Of a DNA stretch of 64,000 nucleotides, positions 33,854 through 41,599 are shown in pieces; position 1 is the stretch's first letter, and each line of letters begins with the position of its first letter. This DNA is from Butyrivibrio sp. MB2005 (GTDB lineage: Bacteria; Bacillota; Clostridia; Lachnospirales; Lachnospiraceae): NCBI RefSeq assembly GCF_000424285.1, contig NZ_AUJP01000010.1, positions 62,001-126,000 of the forward strand, read 5' to 3'. The translations under genes were made by a program, and so were the position numbers. The notes under the pieces are model-generated. The model did no database searches and was not told the origin of the DNA. It saw only the letters and a program-made list of their open reading frames with translations.

Positions 33854-34015
33854 ATGGTTGATAAGGCACTAATAGCAAAGCTTAGAGAGAAATACATGCA
33901 ATGCCCGCCGGAAGGCATGTCGGCGGATGAAATCCGTGAGATGGACGATGAAGACCTTCTCGATATGGATTACTTTATGCACGAAGATGATGAATTCTTT
34001 GATGAGGTAGACTGA
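33854..34015 (+). CDS. Small acidic protein encoded with the IS91 transposase
   Basis: A 53-codon gene starting ATG 33854, with a strong AGGAGG seven bases upstream, and ending before a terminator. The protein begins MVDKALIAKLREKYMQCPPEG and becomes very acidic (SADEIREMDDEDLLDMDYF and further Asp/Glu runs). It has no recognised domain. Placement inside the element, right after the transposase, suggests an accessory role such as regulating transposition or mimicking DNA, but that is inference. It is too short to be certain. Confidence 0.65.
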   Translation: MVDKALIAKLREKYMQCPPEGMSADEIREMDDEDLLDMDYFMHEDDEFFDEVD

Positions 34016-34046
34016 TAATAACAATCAGCATACCTCCGCTTTGCGT

Positions 34047-34065
34047 GGCCCGGTCTTGCCGGGCC
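34047..34065 (+). terminator. Terminator at the right side of the IS element
   Basis: A perfect 7-bp stem GGCCCGG/CCGGGCC with a 5-base loop is followed by TTTTAATT, 31 bases after the small acidic gene. Confidence 0.85.
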
Positions 34066-34117
34066 TTTTAATTCAAGGTTGCGCCGCCAAGGCGCAATTT
34101 CCTATTAAACAAAAAAA

Positions 34118-34151
34118 GACTGTAAAAAATGATAAATCATCTTTTACAGTC
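34118..34151 (-). terminator. Terminator after the S1-domain gene
   Basis: The stem GACTGTAAAAGATG with its partner, ending CATTTTTTACAGTC, is followed on the minus strand by TTTTTTTG. It lies about 30 bases after the rpsA stop. Confidence 0.85.
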
Positions 34152-34181
34152 CCATTAATTATTCGCTATTTAAATCAATTA

Positions 34182-35318
34182 TTATTCTGCATCCTGCTCA
34201 GCGATAACCTTGTCGATATCAACGCTTGCAACATCTGCATCATCAGCAGCTTCATCTTCCTTCTCAGGAGCTGTAAGAGCCTTAATGCTAAGGCTGATCT
34301 TACGATCTGCTTCGTTGAAGTCTACGATTCTTGCTGTAACTTCCTGGCCGATGCTAAGTACATCTGAAGGCTTCTCGATGTGCTCTCTAGCGATCTGAGA
34401 TACATGAAGAAGTGCATCAATGCCGGGCTCAAGCTCGATGAATGCACCAAAGTCTGTCATTCTGGCAACCTTACCTGTTACTTCGTTACCAACTGCATAC
34501 TTTGTCTCTGCATCCTTCCAAGGGTTCTCATCATCAAACTTTCTTGAAAGAGCGATCTTGCTGCCATCGATTCCCTTAATCTGAACCTTAACAGTATCGC
34601 CAACCTTGAATGTCTTCTTAGGATTCTCAACACGGCCCCATGACATCTCTGAGATGTGAAGAAGTCCGTCTGCTCCACCAAGATCAATGAATGCACCGAA
34701 GTCTGTAACATTCTTAACAACACCATCAACGATGTCGCCAACACCGATTGTCTCAAAGAGCTTCTTAGCCTGCTCAGCCTTCTCAGCTGTGATAAGAGTC
34801 TTTCTGTTACCGATGTATCTTCTACGCTTCGGATTGTACTCTGTTACTACAAACTGGATCTCCTGTCCTTCATACTTGGAAAGATCCTTCTCGTATGTGT
34901 CTGAAACAAGACTTGCAGGGATGAAGATACGAACCTCATCAACTACAACAGTAAGTCCGCCATCAAGTACCTGAACAACCTTAGCTGTAAGTACTTCCTG
35001 ATTGTTGAATGCTTCCTCGATACGCTTGTTTCCTCTGTCAAGGGCAAGACGCTTATATGAAAGGATAACCTGACCGTCTGCATCATTGGTCTTAAGAACC
35101 TTGACATCCATTTTGTCGCCTTCTTTAACCACCTGAGTCAGATCGATGCTGTTATCATTACTGTACTCATTCTTTGTGAGAATGCCATCTGATTTGTAGC
35201 CAATGTTAAGAATAATCTCTTCAGGCTTAACAGAAATGACAGTGCCTTCAACGACCTCCCCCGTATGAATTGTTTTGAACGACTCATTGAGCATCTGTTC
35301 AAATGATTGTTCTGACAT
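34182..35318 (-). CDS. rpsA: S1 RNA-binding-domain protein (RpsA-like)
   Basis: A 378-residue protein with four S1 domains, roughly at 18-85, 103-170, 187-258 and 272-345. The third and fourth show the cleanest pattern: VGDIVDGVVKNVTDFGAFIDLG and VTGKVARMTDFGAFIELEPG, each read within its domain. It is shorter than the six-domain E. coli S1 and of the Firmicute type. The gene begins 20 bases inside the end of ispH after GAGGAGG, in a different frame; some Clostridia fuse ispH and rpsA, but here they are separate. It probably helps mRNA binding or translation. The tail is acidic (DEAADDADVASVD). Confidence 0.93.
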   Translation of the reverse strand: MSEQSFEQMLNESFKTIHTGEVVEGTVISVKPEEIILNIGYKSDGILTKNEYSNDNSIDLTQVVKEGDKMDVKVLKTNDADGQVILSYKRLALDRGNKRIEEAFNNQEVLTAKVVQVLDGGLTVVVDEVRIFIPASLVSDTYEKDLSKYEGQEIQFVVTEYNPKRRRYIGNRKTLITAEKAEQAKKLFETIGVGDIVDGVVKNVTDFGAFIDLGGADGLLHISEMSWGRVENPKKTFKVGDTVKVQIKGIDGSKIALSRKFDDENPWKDAETKYAVGNEVTGKVARMTDFGAFIELEPGIDALLHVSQIAREHIEKPSDVLSIGQEVTARIVDFNEADRKISLSIKALTAPEKEDEAADDADVASVDIDKVIAEQDAE

Positions 35319-36153
35319 GTTTCTGAACCTCCTCGATAATGTTCTTTGGGGTGGACGCCCCGGCGGTAATTCCCACTACTTTGATGTCTTTAGGAATATC
35401 CATATTCAAATCATCAATAGTCTGGATGAAATATGTATTAGCACATTTCCTGCTGCATATCTCATACAGCTTACGTGAATTTGAACTGTGCGCTCCGCCA
35501 ATCACTATCATAGCGTCAACCTGACCGGCAATTTTCTCTGCCTCTGTCTGACGTTCTTCGGTTGCACTACAAATAGTGTTCACAACATTAACATTGTAGC
35601 GCGAATTAGAAAATTTATCAACGGTTTCTTGAAATTTATTTGTATTAAATGTAGTTTGGGATACGATACAAATCTCAGTTCCCTCTTGAAGCTTCAAGTT
35701 GTCAACGTCCTCAGGCGTCTCTACTACGTAAACAGGGCCCGACGCATAGCTTACAATGCCGTCTACTTCCGGGTGTTTGGCACTTCCGACTACAATAATT
35801 GTTTTGCCGGCGGCGCTCTCTTTTTCAACGATATTATGTATACGTTTTACAAAAGGACATGTGGCGTCGATATGTTCAAGTCCCTGCTTCTCGATGATCT
35901 CATAAATTTCTTTTCTGATACCGTGGGATCTGATTATCAAAATTCCATCGTTAATATTTTTCAGTTCTTCGCAGGATTCGATAACCTTTACACCCTTTTT
36001 CTCAAGATCGGAAACAACGGTCTCATTATGAATAATGGGGCCATAGGTGTAAATCTGTTTACCGCTGTTTTTTTCAATCTGCTCGTAAACCACATCAACA
36101 GCTCTTGTTACTCCAAAACAAAAGCCTGCATGTTCGGCAAGTATTACTTCCAT
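35299..36153 (-). CDS. ispH: IspH, 4-hydroxy-3-methylbut-2-enyl diphosphate reductase
   Basis: A 284-residue enzyme of the non-mevalonate isoprenoid pathway, with one 4Fe-4S cluster. The three conserved cysteines are seen in AEHAGFCFGVTRAV (Cys 12), IDATCPFV (about 99) and VNTICSATEERQ (about 194). The HN segment YGPIIHNETVV, SHGIRKEIY, VVGSAKHPEVDG and SSNSRKLYEI are standard. The product is IPP/DMAPP for undecaprenyl phosphate, quinones and others. The start has GAGG seven bases upstream. It lies between cmk and rpsA. Confidence 0.97.
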   Translation of the reverse strand: MEVILAEHAGFCFGVTRAVDVVYEQIEKNSGKQIYTYGPIIHNETVVSDLEKKGVKVIESCEELKNINDGILIIRSHGIRKEIYEIIEKQGLEHIDATCPFVKRIHNIVEKESAAGKTIIVVGSAKHPEVDGIVSYASGPVYVVETPEDVDNLKLQEGTEICIVSQTTFNTNKFQETVDKFSNSRYNVNVVNTICSATEERQTEAEKIAGQVDAMIVIGGAHSSNSRKLYEICSRKCANTYFIQTIDDLNMDIPKDIKVVGITAGASTPKNIIEEVQKHVRTII

Positions 36154-36169
36154 CTGTTTACCTCGTTAA

Positions 36170-36832
36170 TTATTTAGCCTCATAGAGACTGATGATCTTA
36201 TCAGCTACTTCCTCAATGGTCATGTATGAAGAATCTACCTCAACAGCATCATCTGCCTTTTTAAGAGGTGAGTTCTCTCTAGTCATATCTCTGTGGTCAC
36301 GCTCTTTAATCTCCGCCTCGATGGTGTCAAGATCGCATTCTACGCCCTTCTCAACCATTTCCTTATAACGTCTCTCAGCGCGGACTCTGCTGCTGGCTGT
36401 AAGATAAACCTTAAGCTCCGCATCAGGAAGTACCACTGTTCCGATATCTCTTCCGTCCATTACAACATCAGTGGTCTTAGCCTGCTTCTGCTGAAGCTCA
36501 ACAAGCTTTTCTCTGACTTTAGCATTTGCACTGGTCTTAGATGCCATAGCGCTTACTTCCTCAGTCCTAAGGAAACTGTTTACATTCTCGCCGTTAAGAT
36601 AAACTACCTGCTCGCCATTCTCATGACCGATAGAAATATCAGCAGAATCCACATTTTTCTCTATCTCGGCGGCATCATCACCGGAAACGCCGTTTCTTGT
36701 CATATGAACTGCCATAGCGCGGTACATCGCACCTGTGTCTATATAAATAAAACCAAGCTTCTTTGAAACAATCTTAGCGATTGTGCTTTTGCCTGCACCT
36801 GCAGGTCCATCTATTGCAATACTCTTTCCCAT
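36170..36832 (-). CDS. cmk: Cytidylate kinase
   Basis: A 220-residue CMP/dCMP kinase. IAIDGPAGAGKSTIAKIVSKKL is the phosphate-binding loop, read in two parts from residue 4. YIDTGAMYRAM, MDGRDIGTVVLPDAELKVYLTAS and RAERRY are the substrate-binding and lid segments. It has the standard length of the short (Cmk) type. The start follows AAGGAG. It belongs to the flavoprotein-cmk-ispH-rpsA series, an order commonly found in Clostridia. Confidence 0.97.
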   Translation of the reverse strand: MGKSIAIDGPAGAGKSTIAKIVSKKLGFIYIDTGAMYRAMAVHMTRNGVSGDDAAEIEKNVDSADISIGHENGEQVVYLNGENVNSFLRTEEVSAMASKTSANAKVREKLVELQQKQAKTTDVVMDGRDIGTVVLPDAELKVYLTASSRVRAERRYKEMVEKGVECDLDTIEAEIKERDHRDMTRENSPLKKADDAVEVDSSYMTIEEVADKIISLYEAK

Positions 36833-36894
36833 TTTTGTTTCTCCTTAATAAAAATATTTTCTTAAAGTGCAGCCGTAGCCACACTGCACAGGTC

Positions 36895-38199
36895 TCACTC
36901 AGACACCGCACTCTCTCCTGCAAGGTGTCCCGTTGACCAGGCAATCTGCAGATTAAATCCGCCGGTCTGGGCATCAACGTCTATTATCTCACCTGCAAAA
37001 TACAGCCCACCTATCTTCTTGGATTCCATGGTGGAGGGATTTATATCGCTTGTTGATATGCCGCCTCTTGTGATAATAGCCTCGTTAAAATTCCTTGTGC
37101 CTGTAACTGTAAGCCGTAAATCCTTTATAAGTGCCACAAAATCCGCACGTTCCTTTTTAGTAATGGAATTAAGCGGCTTCTCGGGATCAATTCCTGAAAG
37201 CTTTATCATTACAGGAATGAGCTTTGAAGGAAAAAGACCATTCAGACTGTTCTTAAACTGCCTGTTTCTTGATACCTCGAATTCCCTCTGAACTCTTTTA
37301 TCAAGCTGTTCAATGGTAAGTGCCGGCTTTAAATCAAGGTGAATCACGTATTCTAAGGGATTACCCTTTTTATCCTTCTCCTCGTAATAGCAGCTGGATG
37401 TAAGGATAAGGGGTCCGCTCACACCAAAGTGAGTAAACAGCATCTCTCCAAAGCCATCATAGACTATTTTCTTTTTCTTCTTGCCACCGGATGCACCTTC
37501 TGATCCTGCAGCTTCCTTCACAGCAGGCGGGAGCTGTTCAAGCTTAACCGCCACGTTCTTAAGCGACAAGCCCTGAAGCTCTTTGCACCAGTCCTCTTTT
37601 ATCTCAAAAGGAACAAGTGAAGGCTTCATCTCTGTAACCTTATGTCCCAGCTCTCTGGCAATCTTGTGGCCTGTTCCCGTGGAGCCTGTTGAAGGATAGG
37701 ACAGTCCTCCTGTACACATGATCACAGCGTCAGCTTCTGTTATTCCGGAATCCGATGAAACAACCGCTTTTACTCTGTTCTCGGAATCTGTCTGAATCCA
37801 TGTAACTTCGTCCTGATATCTGATCTCAACCTTGAGCTTTTTAAGGATTTTCACAAGGGTACTTATGATGTCAGACGAATGATCTGATACCGGGAAAACT
37901 CTGTCTCCACGCTCTGTTTTCAGCTTGCAGCCGTTATTCTGCAAAAGCTCCATAACTCTCGTATTGTCATAGCCATAGAGAGCGCTGTATAAAAACTTTG
38001 AGCCATGAGGAATCTTATCAAAATACTCACTGATATCGCAGGCATTTGTCACATTGCATCTGCCCTTACCGGTGATATAAATCTTCTTCCCGGGCTTTTC
38101 ATTTTTTTCAAAAATAATAACGGATGCGCCAGCTTCCGCAGCAGCTATCGCCGCCATCATTCCTGCAGCCCCGCATCCGATAACAACAACATTCTTCAT
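36895..38199 (-). CDS. HI0933/BaiN-type FAD-dependent flavoprotein
   Basis: A 434-residue NAD(P)/FAD-dependent oxidoreductase. The dinucleotide fold VVIGCGAAGMMAAIAAAEAG starts at residue 4, followed by FEKNEKPGKKIYITGKGRCN and NVTN. The central domain has CTGGLSYPSTGSTGTGHK, and the C-terminus ends with GLYFAGEIIDVDAQTGGFN and AWSTGHLAG, as in the HI0933 family. Members are often named aminoacetone oxidase or BaiN; the native reaction is uncertain. It lies 23 bases after the TetR gene and leads the cmk-ispH-rpsA genes. Confidence 0.92.
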   Translation of the reverse strand: MKNVVVIGCGAAGMMAAIAAAEAGASVIIFEKNEKPGKKIYITGKGRCNVTNACDISEYFDKIPHGSKFLYSALYGYDNTRVMELLQNNGCKLKTERGDRVFPVSDHSSDIISTLVKILKKLKVEIRYQDEVTWIQTDSENRVKAVVSSDSGITEADAVIMCTGGLSYPSTGSTGTGHKIARELGHKVTEMKPSLVPFEIKEDWCKELQGLSLKNVAVKLEQLPPAVKEAAGSEGASGGKKKKKIVYDGFGEMLFTHFGVSGPLILTSSCYYEEKDKKGNPLEYVIHLDLKPALTIEQLDKRVQREFEVSRNRQFKNSLNGLFPSKLIPVMIKLSGIDPEKPLNSITKKERADFVALIKDLRLTVTGTRNFNEAIITRGGISTSDINPSTMESKKIGGLYFAGEIIDVDAQTGGFNLQIAWSTGHLAGESAVSE

Positions 38200-38222
38200 T
38201 CGAAAAACTAACTCCGTATACC

Positions 38223-38777
38223 TTACGCCTTACTGAAAGCTTCGTAAGCAGACTCAAGCATTGCTACAGAGTCAGCCTCCTCGAGGTCATAGTCTCCTGT
38301 AACAGCCATGCAGCCTGCGCCATGAATAAAGATCCACATCTTCATGAAAAGATGTTCTGCGTTCTGAACGCCCTTCTCTCTTGCACGGGAAACTTCACGA
38401 ACAATATTCTCCTCATCGCCGTTTACGATATCATACATGCTCTTAGCCTCTTTTACATCGCTTGATACAAAGAGAAGCTTAAAGAGATTAGAGTGTTGCT
38501 GAGCAAAACTTATATAACTGATTCCAAGATCAACAAAGGGAGTATCGTGCTTCTTCTCTCTTCCTCTGCAAAAATCTTCAAAATACTTAATTGCTTTATC
38601 TAAAACATCCTTCTTGAGCTCATCCATATTGTCATAAATACGGAAAATAGGCTGTGTTGAGCATCCTGCAGCACCTGCGAGCTTTCTGGATGTTATCTGG
38701 TCAAAACCTTCCTTAACGGTAATTTTAAAAGCAGCATTTACGATTTCTTCCTGTGTAATAGTTGCCTTGCGTGACAT
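38223..38777 (-). CDS. TetR-family transcriptional regulator
   Basis: A 184-residue protein. The N-terminal helix-turn-helix covers about 8-52: TQEEIVNAAFKITVKEGFDQ, then SRKLAGAAGCSTQPIFRIYD, where YxY of classical TetR is replaced by IFRIY. The C-terminal domain (about 60-184) is helical; its TetR-C type includes FVDLGISYISFAQQ and MWIFIHGAGCMAV. It starts after AAGGAGG and is preceded by a strong promoter with a palindromic operator overlapping the -10. It probably represses itself and possibly the genes downstream. Ligand unknown. Confidence 0.9.
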   Translation of the reverse strand: MSRKATITQEEIVNAAFKITVKEGFDQITSRKLAGAAGCSTQPIFRIYDNMDELKKDVLDKAIKYFEDFCRGREKKHDTPFVDLGISYISFAQQHSNLFKLLFVSSDVKEAKSMYDIVNGDEENIVREVSRAREKGVQNAEHLFMKMWIFIHGAGCMAVTGDYDLEEADSVAMLESAYEAFSKA

Positions 38778-38796
38778 ACTGATTTTTCCTCCTTAG

Positions 38797-38841
38797 AATA
38801 TCATACGTTATAATATTAGTGTTTAGAGTTATTTCTGTCAA
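38797..38841 (-). promoter_or_regulatory. TetR-gene promoter with overlapping operator
   Basis: TTGACA (38836-38841) and TAATAT (38813-38818) are separated by 17 bases on the minus strand. The imperfect palindrome AATATTATAACGTATGATATT (38797-38817) covers the -10 and the start region, in the position expected for TetR autorepression. Confidence 0.65.
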
Positions 38842-38871
38842 TGGCTTTAAGCCTGCATATATCAAAAAAGT

Positions 38872-38905
38872 GTCCGCCTCCCGGTTCTTTAACCAGGTAG
38901 CGGAC
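38872..38905 (-). terminator. Terminator of the unknown gene at 38941
   Basis: The outer stem GTCCGC/GCGGAC and inner stem CCGGTT/AACCAGG are followed on the minus strand by ACTTTTTTG. It isolates the unknown gene from the TetR promoter. Confidence 0.8.
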
Positions 38906-38940
38906 GCTCCATATTTTTATGAAAAATACCATGTACAATC

Positions 38941-39840
38941 TTAAATACTAAGCTGCATTTCCTTATCCGGCTCTACTTGTTCGCCCCTGGAATCAGCTGC
39001 ATTAAAAATTGCCATTCTCTGCTCTCCCGTAAGTGTATCTGACGCTTCATCGGAAAAAGCTTCCTCGATGGAATCAGAGTTTCTATCAAGAGCTCCGCGG
39101 TTTGCCAGATTCCTTACTATTCCTTCTCTGAAAACCTGCTCTCTGTCTGAGAATTCACGATCTTCTTCAGTACGTGATGTCATCTCAGTATCATAGGCAT
39201 ATCTGGATATCGTACCGCTGAGATACATCTGCCGAAGTTGCTGGTCCGAATATCCTTTAAATGATGTGATCTGTGGTTCGTATTTAGTGCCCTCAGTATC
39301 AATAGTTGCAGCCAGTGTCTCAAGCCTCGTGGTATCCGGTATAACAGGCTGACTTTGCACCTCTATGGGCTCTGCTATTTCTGTCTCTACTTCTACGCCA
39401 ATATCATTACTGGCTTCCACTATTTCGCGCTTTAACTCACGCTTTATTTCCTCGATATAGCGATTAGGTTCCTTCTGATGAACCTTGGACACTTCAACAG
39501 TAGCATCACCGGTAAGGTCATCTGCCATCTCCTCGCCGGCTATATTCATATAAAGATTATTAACTGTTCTCTCTGCTTTGGCTCTTGCCTGTATCAAAGC
39601 AGTATTCTCTTTGCTTTGTTCAACAAGCTTATGCTTTGCCTTATCGCTGGCGTGAGCAGTATCTCCATCTTGTGAAACGGAAATCAAATCCTTGCGGGAT
39701 TTTGCAGATTCCTTTCGTTTACTTCCGGAATCTGATGCTTTGCTTTTGACATTTCCTATCCTATTAGCCGTGATAGACACTGATTGTCTTGCGGCATTTA
39801 TCGCACCGCTGTTAGCGGCTTTAATCGTGATATCTGCCAT
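38941..39840 (-). CDS. Unknown hydrophilic protein, 299 residues
   Basis: I do not recognise it. From the ATG at 39840, chosen because of an AAGGAGG seven bases upstream, it has 299 residues (a longer frame opens at 39912 without a site). It begins MADITIKAANSGAINAARQS and lacks a signal or membrane segment. The first 110 residues are Ser/Lys-rich, the middle 110-200 forms likely helices, and about 205-240 holds SFKGYSDQQLRQMYLSGTIS and YAYDTEMTSR. The C-terminus is acidic and ends DKEMQLSI. There are no cysteines. It is monocistronic with its own terminator. Function unknown. Confidence 0.75.
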   Translation of the reverse strand: MADITIKAANSGAINAARQSVSITANRIGNVKSKASDSGSKRKESAKSRKDLISVSQDGDTAHASDKAKHKLVEQSKENTALIQARAKAERTVNNLYMNIAGEEMADDLTGDATVEVSKVHQKEPNRYIEEIKRELKREIVEASNDIGVEVETEIAEPIEVQSQPVIPDTTRLETLAATIDTEGTKYEPQITSFKGYSDQQLRQMYLSGTISRYAYDTEMTSRTEEDREFSDREQVFREGIVRNLANRGALDRNSDSIEEAFSDEASDTLTGEQRMAIFNAADSRGEQVEPDKEMQLSI

Positions 39841-40000
39841 AACGCAACCTCCTTGTCTCCCCATCACATAAATTCCTATATTGATTATACCACTTTTCTT
39901 ATTATCTGACAATTCATTCTTTTGTCTGATATTTTATTACAATAATGACGCAATAATGTGAAACAGAAATCCAAAACTGATATGCAAAGGCACAAAAAAT

Positions 40001-40024
40001 CCCCGTCACTTAGAAGTGACGGGG
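40001..40024 (-). terminator. Terminator after the purine permease
   Basis: A perfect 10-bp stem CCCCGTCACT/AGTGACGGGG with a four-base loop is followed on the minus strand by ATTTTTTG. Confidence 0.93.
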
Positions 40025-40043
40025 AGTAAATATCAATCCTATA

Positions 40044-41393
40044 TTACTGGAAGTTTGTAACAAGTACTACTACTCTCAGAGCAAACAGTACGAATACAAA
40101 CCACATAACAGGAGATACGTCCTTTGCCTTGCCGATGAGGACCTTAACGATTACCCATGCAAGAACTGCAAACATGATACCTGTAGCGATTGAGTATGAA
40201 AGAGGCATCATTACAAGTGCCATGTAAGCACCAAGTGTATCAGCTACATCACCATCAAATGTGATGTTCTTAGCACTTGCTACCATAAGCATACCAACAT
40301 AGATAAGAGCCGGAGCTGTTGCAAATCCGGGAATTGCAAGGAAAATAGGGCTAAGTACAAGTGATACAAGGAACATGATACCTGTTACAAGAGCTGTAAG
40401 ACCTGTACGTCCGCCTGCAGCAACACCTGCACTTGACTCAACGAAACTTGTTACTGTAGAAGTACCAAGGCATGAACCGCAAACTGTACCGATAGCATCT
40501 GACATGAATACGCTACCTACTCTGGGAAGGTTGCCATCCTCATCAAGAAGGCCTGCCTTGTCAGCAACACCTACTACTGTTCCAACTGTATCGAACAGAT
40601 CTACATAAAGGAAGCTGAATACGATAGCAATGAACTGAACAAGATGTGATGCAGCCCAACCGAAGTCAAACTTAAATGCAGTCTCAGAAACAGCACCAAG
40701 CTGAAGACCTGCTGAGAAATCAGGGAATACGTTACCAGCTGTATACCAGCCTGTTGCCTGAGCGATCATACCAAGAATCCATGTAGCGATGATTCCAATG
40801 AGAACTGAACCTGTTACACGATAATGCTCAAGAACGATGATAATAATAAGACCAACGAGAGCAAGAACCACCTCAGCGTTTGAGAAGCTGCCAAGAGCTA
40901 CTGTAGTAGACTCATCAGCTACGATGATGTTTGCACCCTTAAGGCCAATAAATGCGATGAAAAGACCGATACCTGCAGAAATACCATACTTAAGGTTCTG
41001 AGGTATGCTGTTGATAATCTGCTCACGGAATTTGAAAACTGAAAGGATGATGAAGATAATACCTTCAACAAATACTGCTGTAAGAGCAATCTTGAATGCA
41101 CCGGGCTCTCCGCCAAGCTCTCCAAGGCAAACTGTAAATGCAAAGTAAGCATTAAGTCCAAGTCCTGCTGAAAGAGCGATAGGATAGTTAGCAAGGAATG
41201 CCATACAGAATGTTGCGATTGCAGAAGCAATTGCAGTTGCAACAAATACACCGTTTGCATTCATTACTGCACCAAGAATACTGGGGTTAACGGCCAGAAT
41301 GTAGGCCATTGAAAGGAACGTGGTGAGGCCGGCAATAATCTCGGTTTTGACCGTAGTATTATGCTCCTCGAGTTTAAAAACTTTTTCCAACAT
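40044..41393 (-). CDS. NCS2 permease, AzgA/PbuG-like (guanine/hypoxanthine)
   Basis: A 449-residue membrane protein with 12-14 helices. It starts MLEKVFKLEEHNTTVKTEII, then AGLTTFLSMAYILAVNPSIL, the hallmark of the AzgA branch, which carries guanine, hypoxanthine or adenine. GLGLNAYFAFTVC and VSFLYVDLFDTVGTVVGVADKAG are the usual loops, and GTSTVTSFVESSAGVAAGGRTG covers the substrate region. GGAGGAG lies nine bases before the ATG at 41393; the frame extends to 41426 without a site. I saw no purine riboswitch in the 200 bases upstream. It probably salvages purine bases together with the PurF-like protein's pathway. Confidence 0.94.
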   Translation of the reverse strand: MLEKVFKLEEHNTTVKTEIIAGLTTFLSMAYILAVNPSILGAVMNANGVFVATAIASAIATFCMAFLANYPIALSAGLGLNAYFAFTVCLGELGGEPGAFKIALTAVFVEGIIFIILSVFKFREQIINSIPQNLKYGISAGIGLFIAFIGLKGANIIVADESTTVALGSFSNAEVVLALVGLIIIIVLEHYRVTGSVLIGIIATWILGMIAQATGWYTAGNVFPDFSAGLQLGAVSETAFKFDFGWAASHLVQFIAIVFSFLYVDLFDTVGTVVGVADKAGLLDEDGNLPRVGSVFMSDAIGTVCGSCLGTSTVTSFVESSAGVAAGGRTGLTALVTGIMFLVSLVLSPIFLAIPGFATAPALIYVGMLMVASAKNITFDGDVADTLGAYMALVMMPLSYSIATGIMFAVLAWVIVKVLIGKAKDVSPVMWFVFVLFALRVVVLVTNFQ

Positions 41394-41540
41394 GTTTAGT
41401 CTCCTCCATAAAAACAATGTCTCCAAAACAATAAAAATATAGCATAATTTAAGCTTTCAGAAAAGAGGTTTATCACATTATTGGAAAGTATTATTCGAAA
41501 GGATTTTACAGAGCATTCTCACATGACGTTTTTACAAAAA

Positions 41541-41568
41541 CTGCTCCCGACCTTGTGATCGGGAGCAG
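41541..41568 (-). terminator. Terminator after the chemoreceptor gene
   Basis: The stem CTGCTCCCGA/TCGGGAGCAG with an 8-base loop is followed on the minus strand by TTTTTG, 31 bases after the stop. Confidence 0.9.
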
Positions 41569-41599
41569 CTATATATACATCTATTTTTTATTAATCAAA

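Larger units (their letters stand above)
32560..34097 (+). mobile_element. IS91-family insertion sequence
   Basis: A plus-strand transposase gene and a small second gene are bracketed by GC-rich hairpins: CCCC-TG-CCCCTC with GAGGGG-TT-GGGG at 32560-32589, then at the right 34047-34065 and TTGCGCC/GGCGCAA at 34079-34097. IS91-type elements end in such hairpins rather than inverted repeats and make no target duplication, so the exact ends cannot be set from one copy. It lies between the secreted-protein promoter and the rpsA terminator, all on the strand opposite to its neighbours. Confidence 0.65.

Noticed and set aside
34182-36153. IspH-RpsA fusion gene
   Set aside because: The two frames overlap by 20 bases but are different; rpsA has its own ribosome site. 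They are separate proteins here.
35488-36177. Plus-strand frame of 229 codons across ispH
   Set aside because: It is the antisense shadow of ispH; it lacks a ribosome site and has a biased composition.
41394-41540. Purine riboswitch before the purine permease
   Set aside because: I looked for the conserved paired stems and loops of a guanine or adenine riboswitch and saw none.
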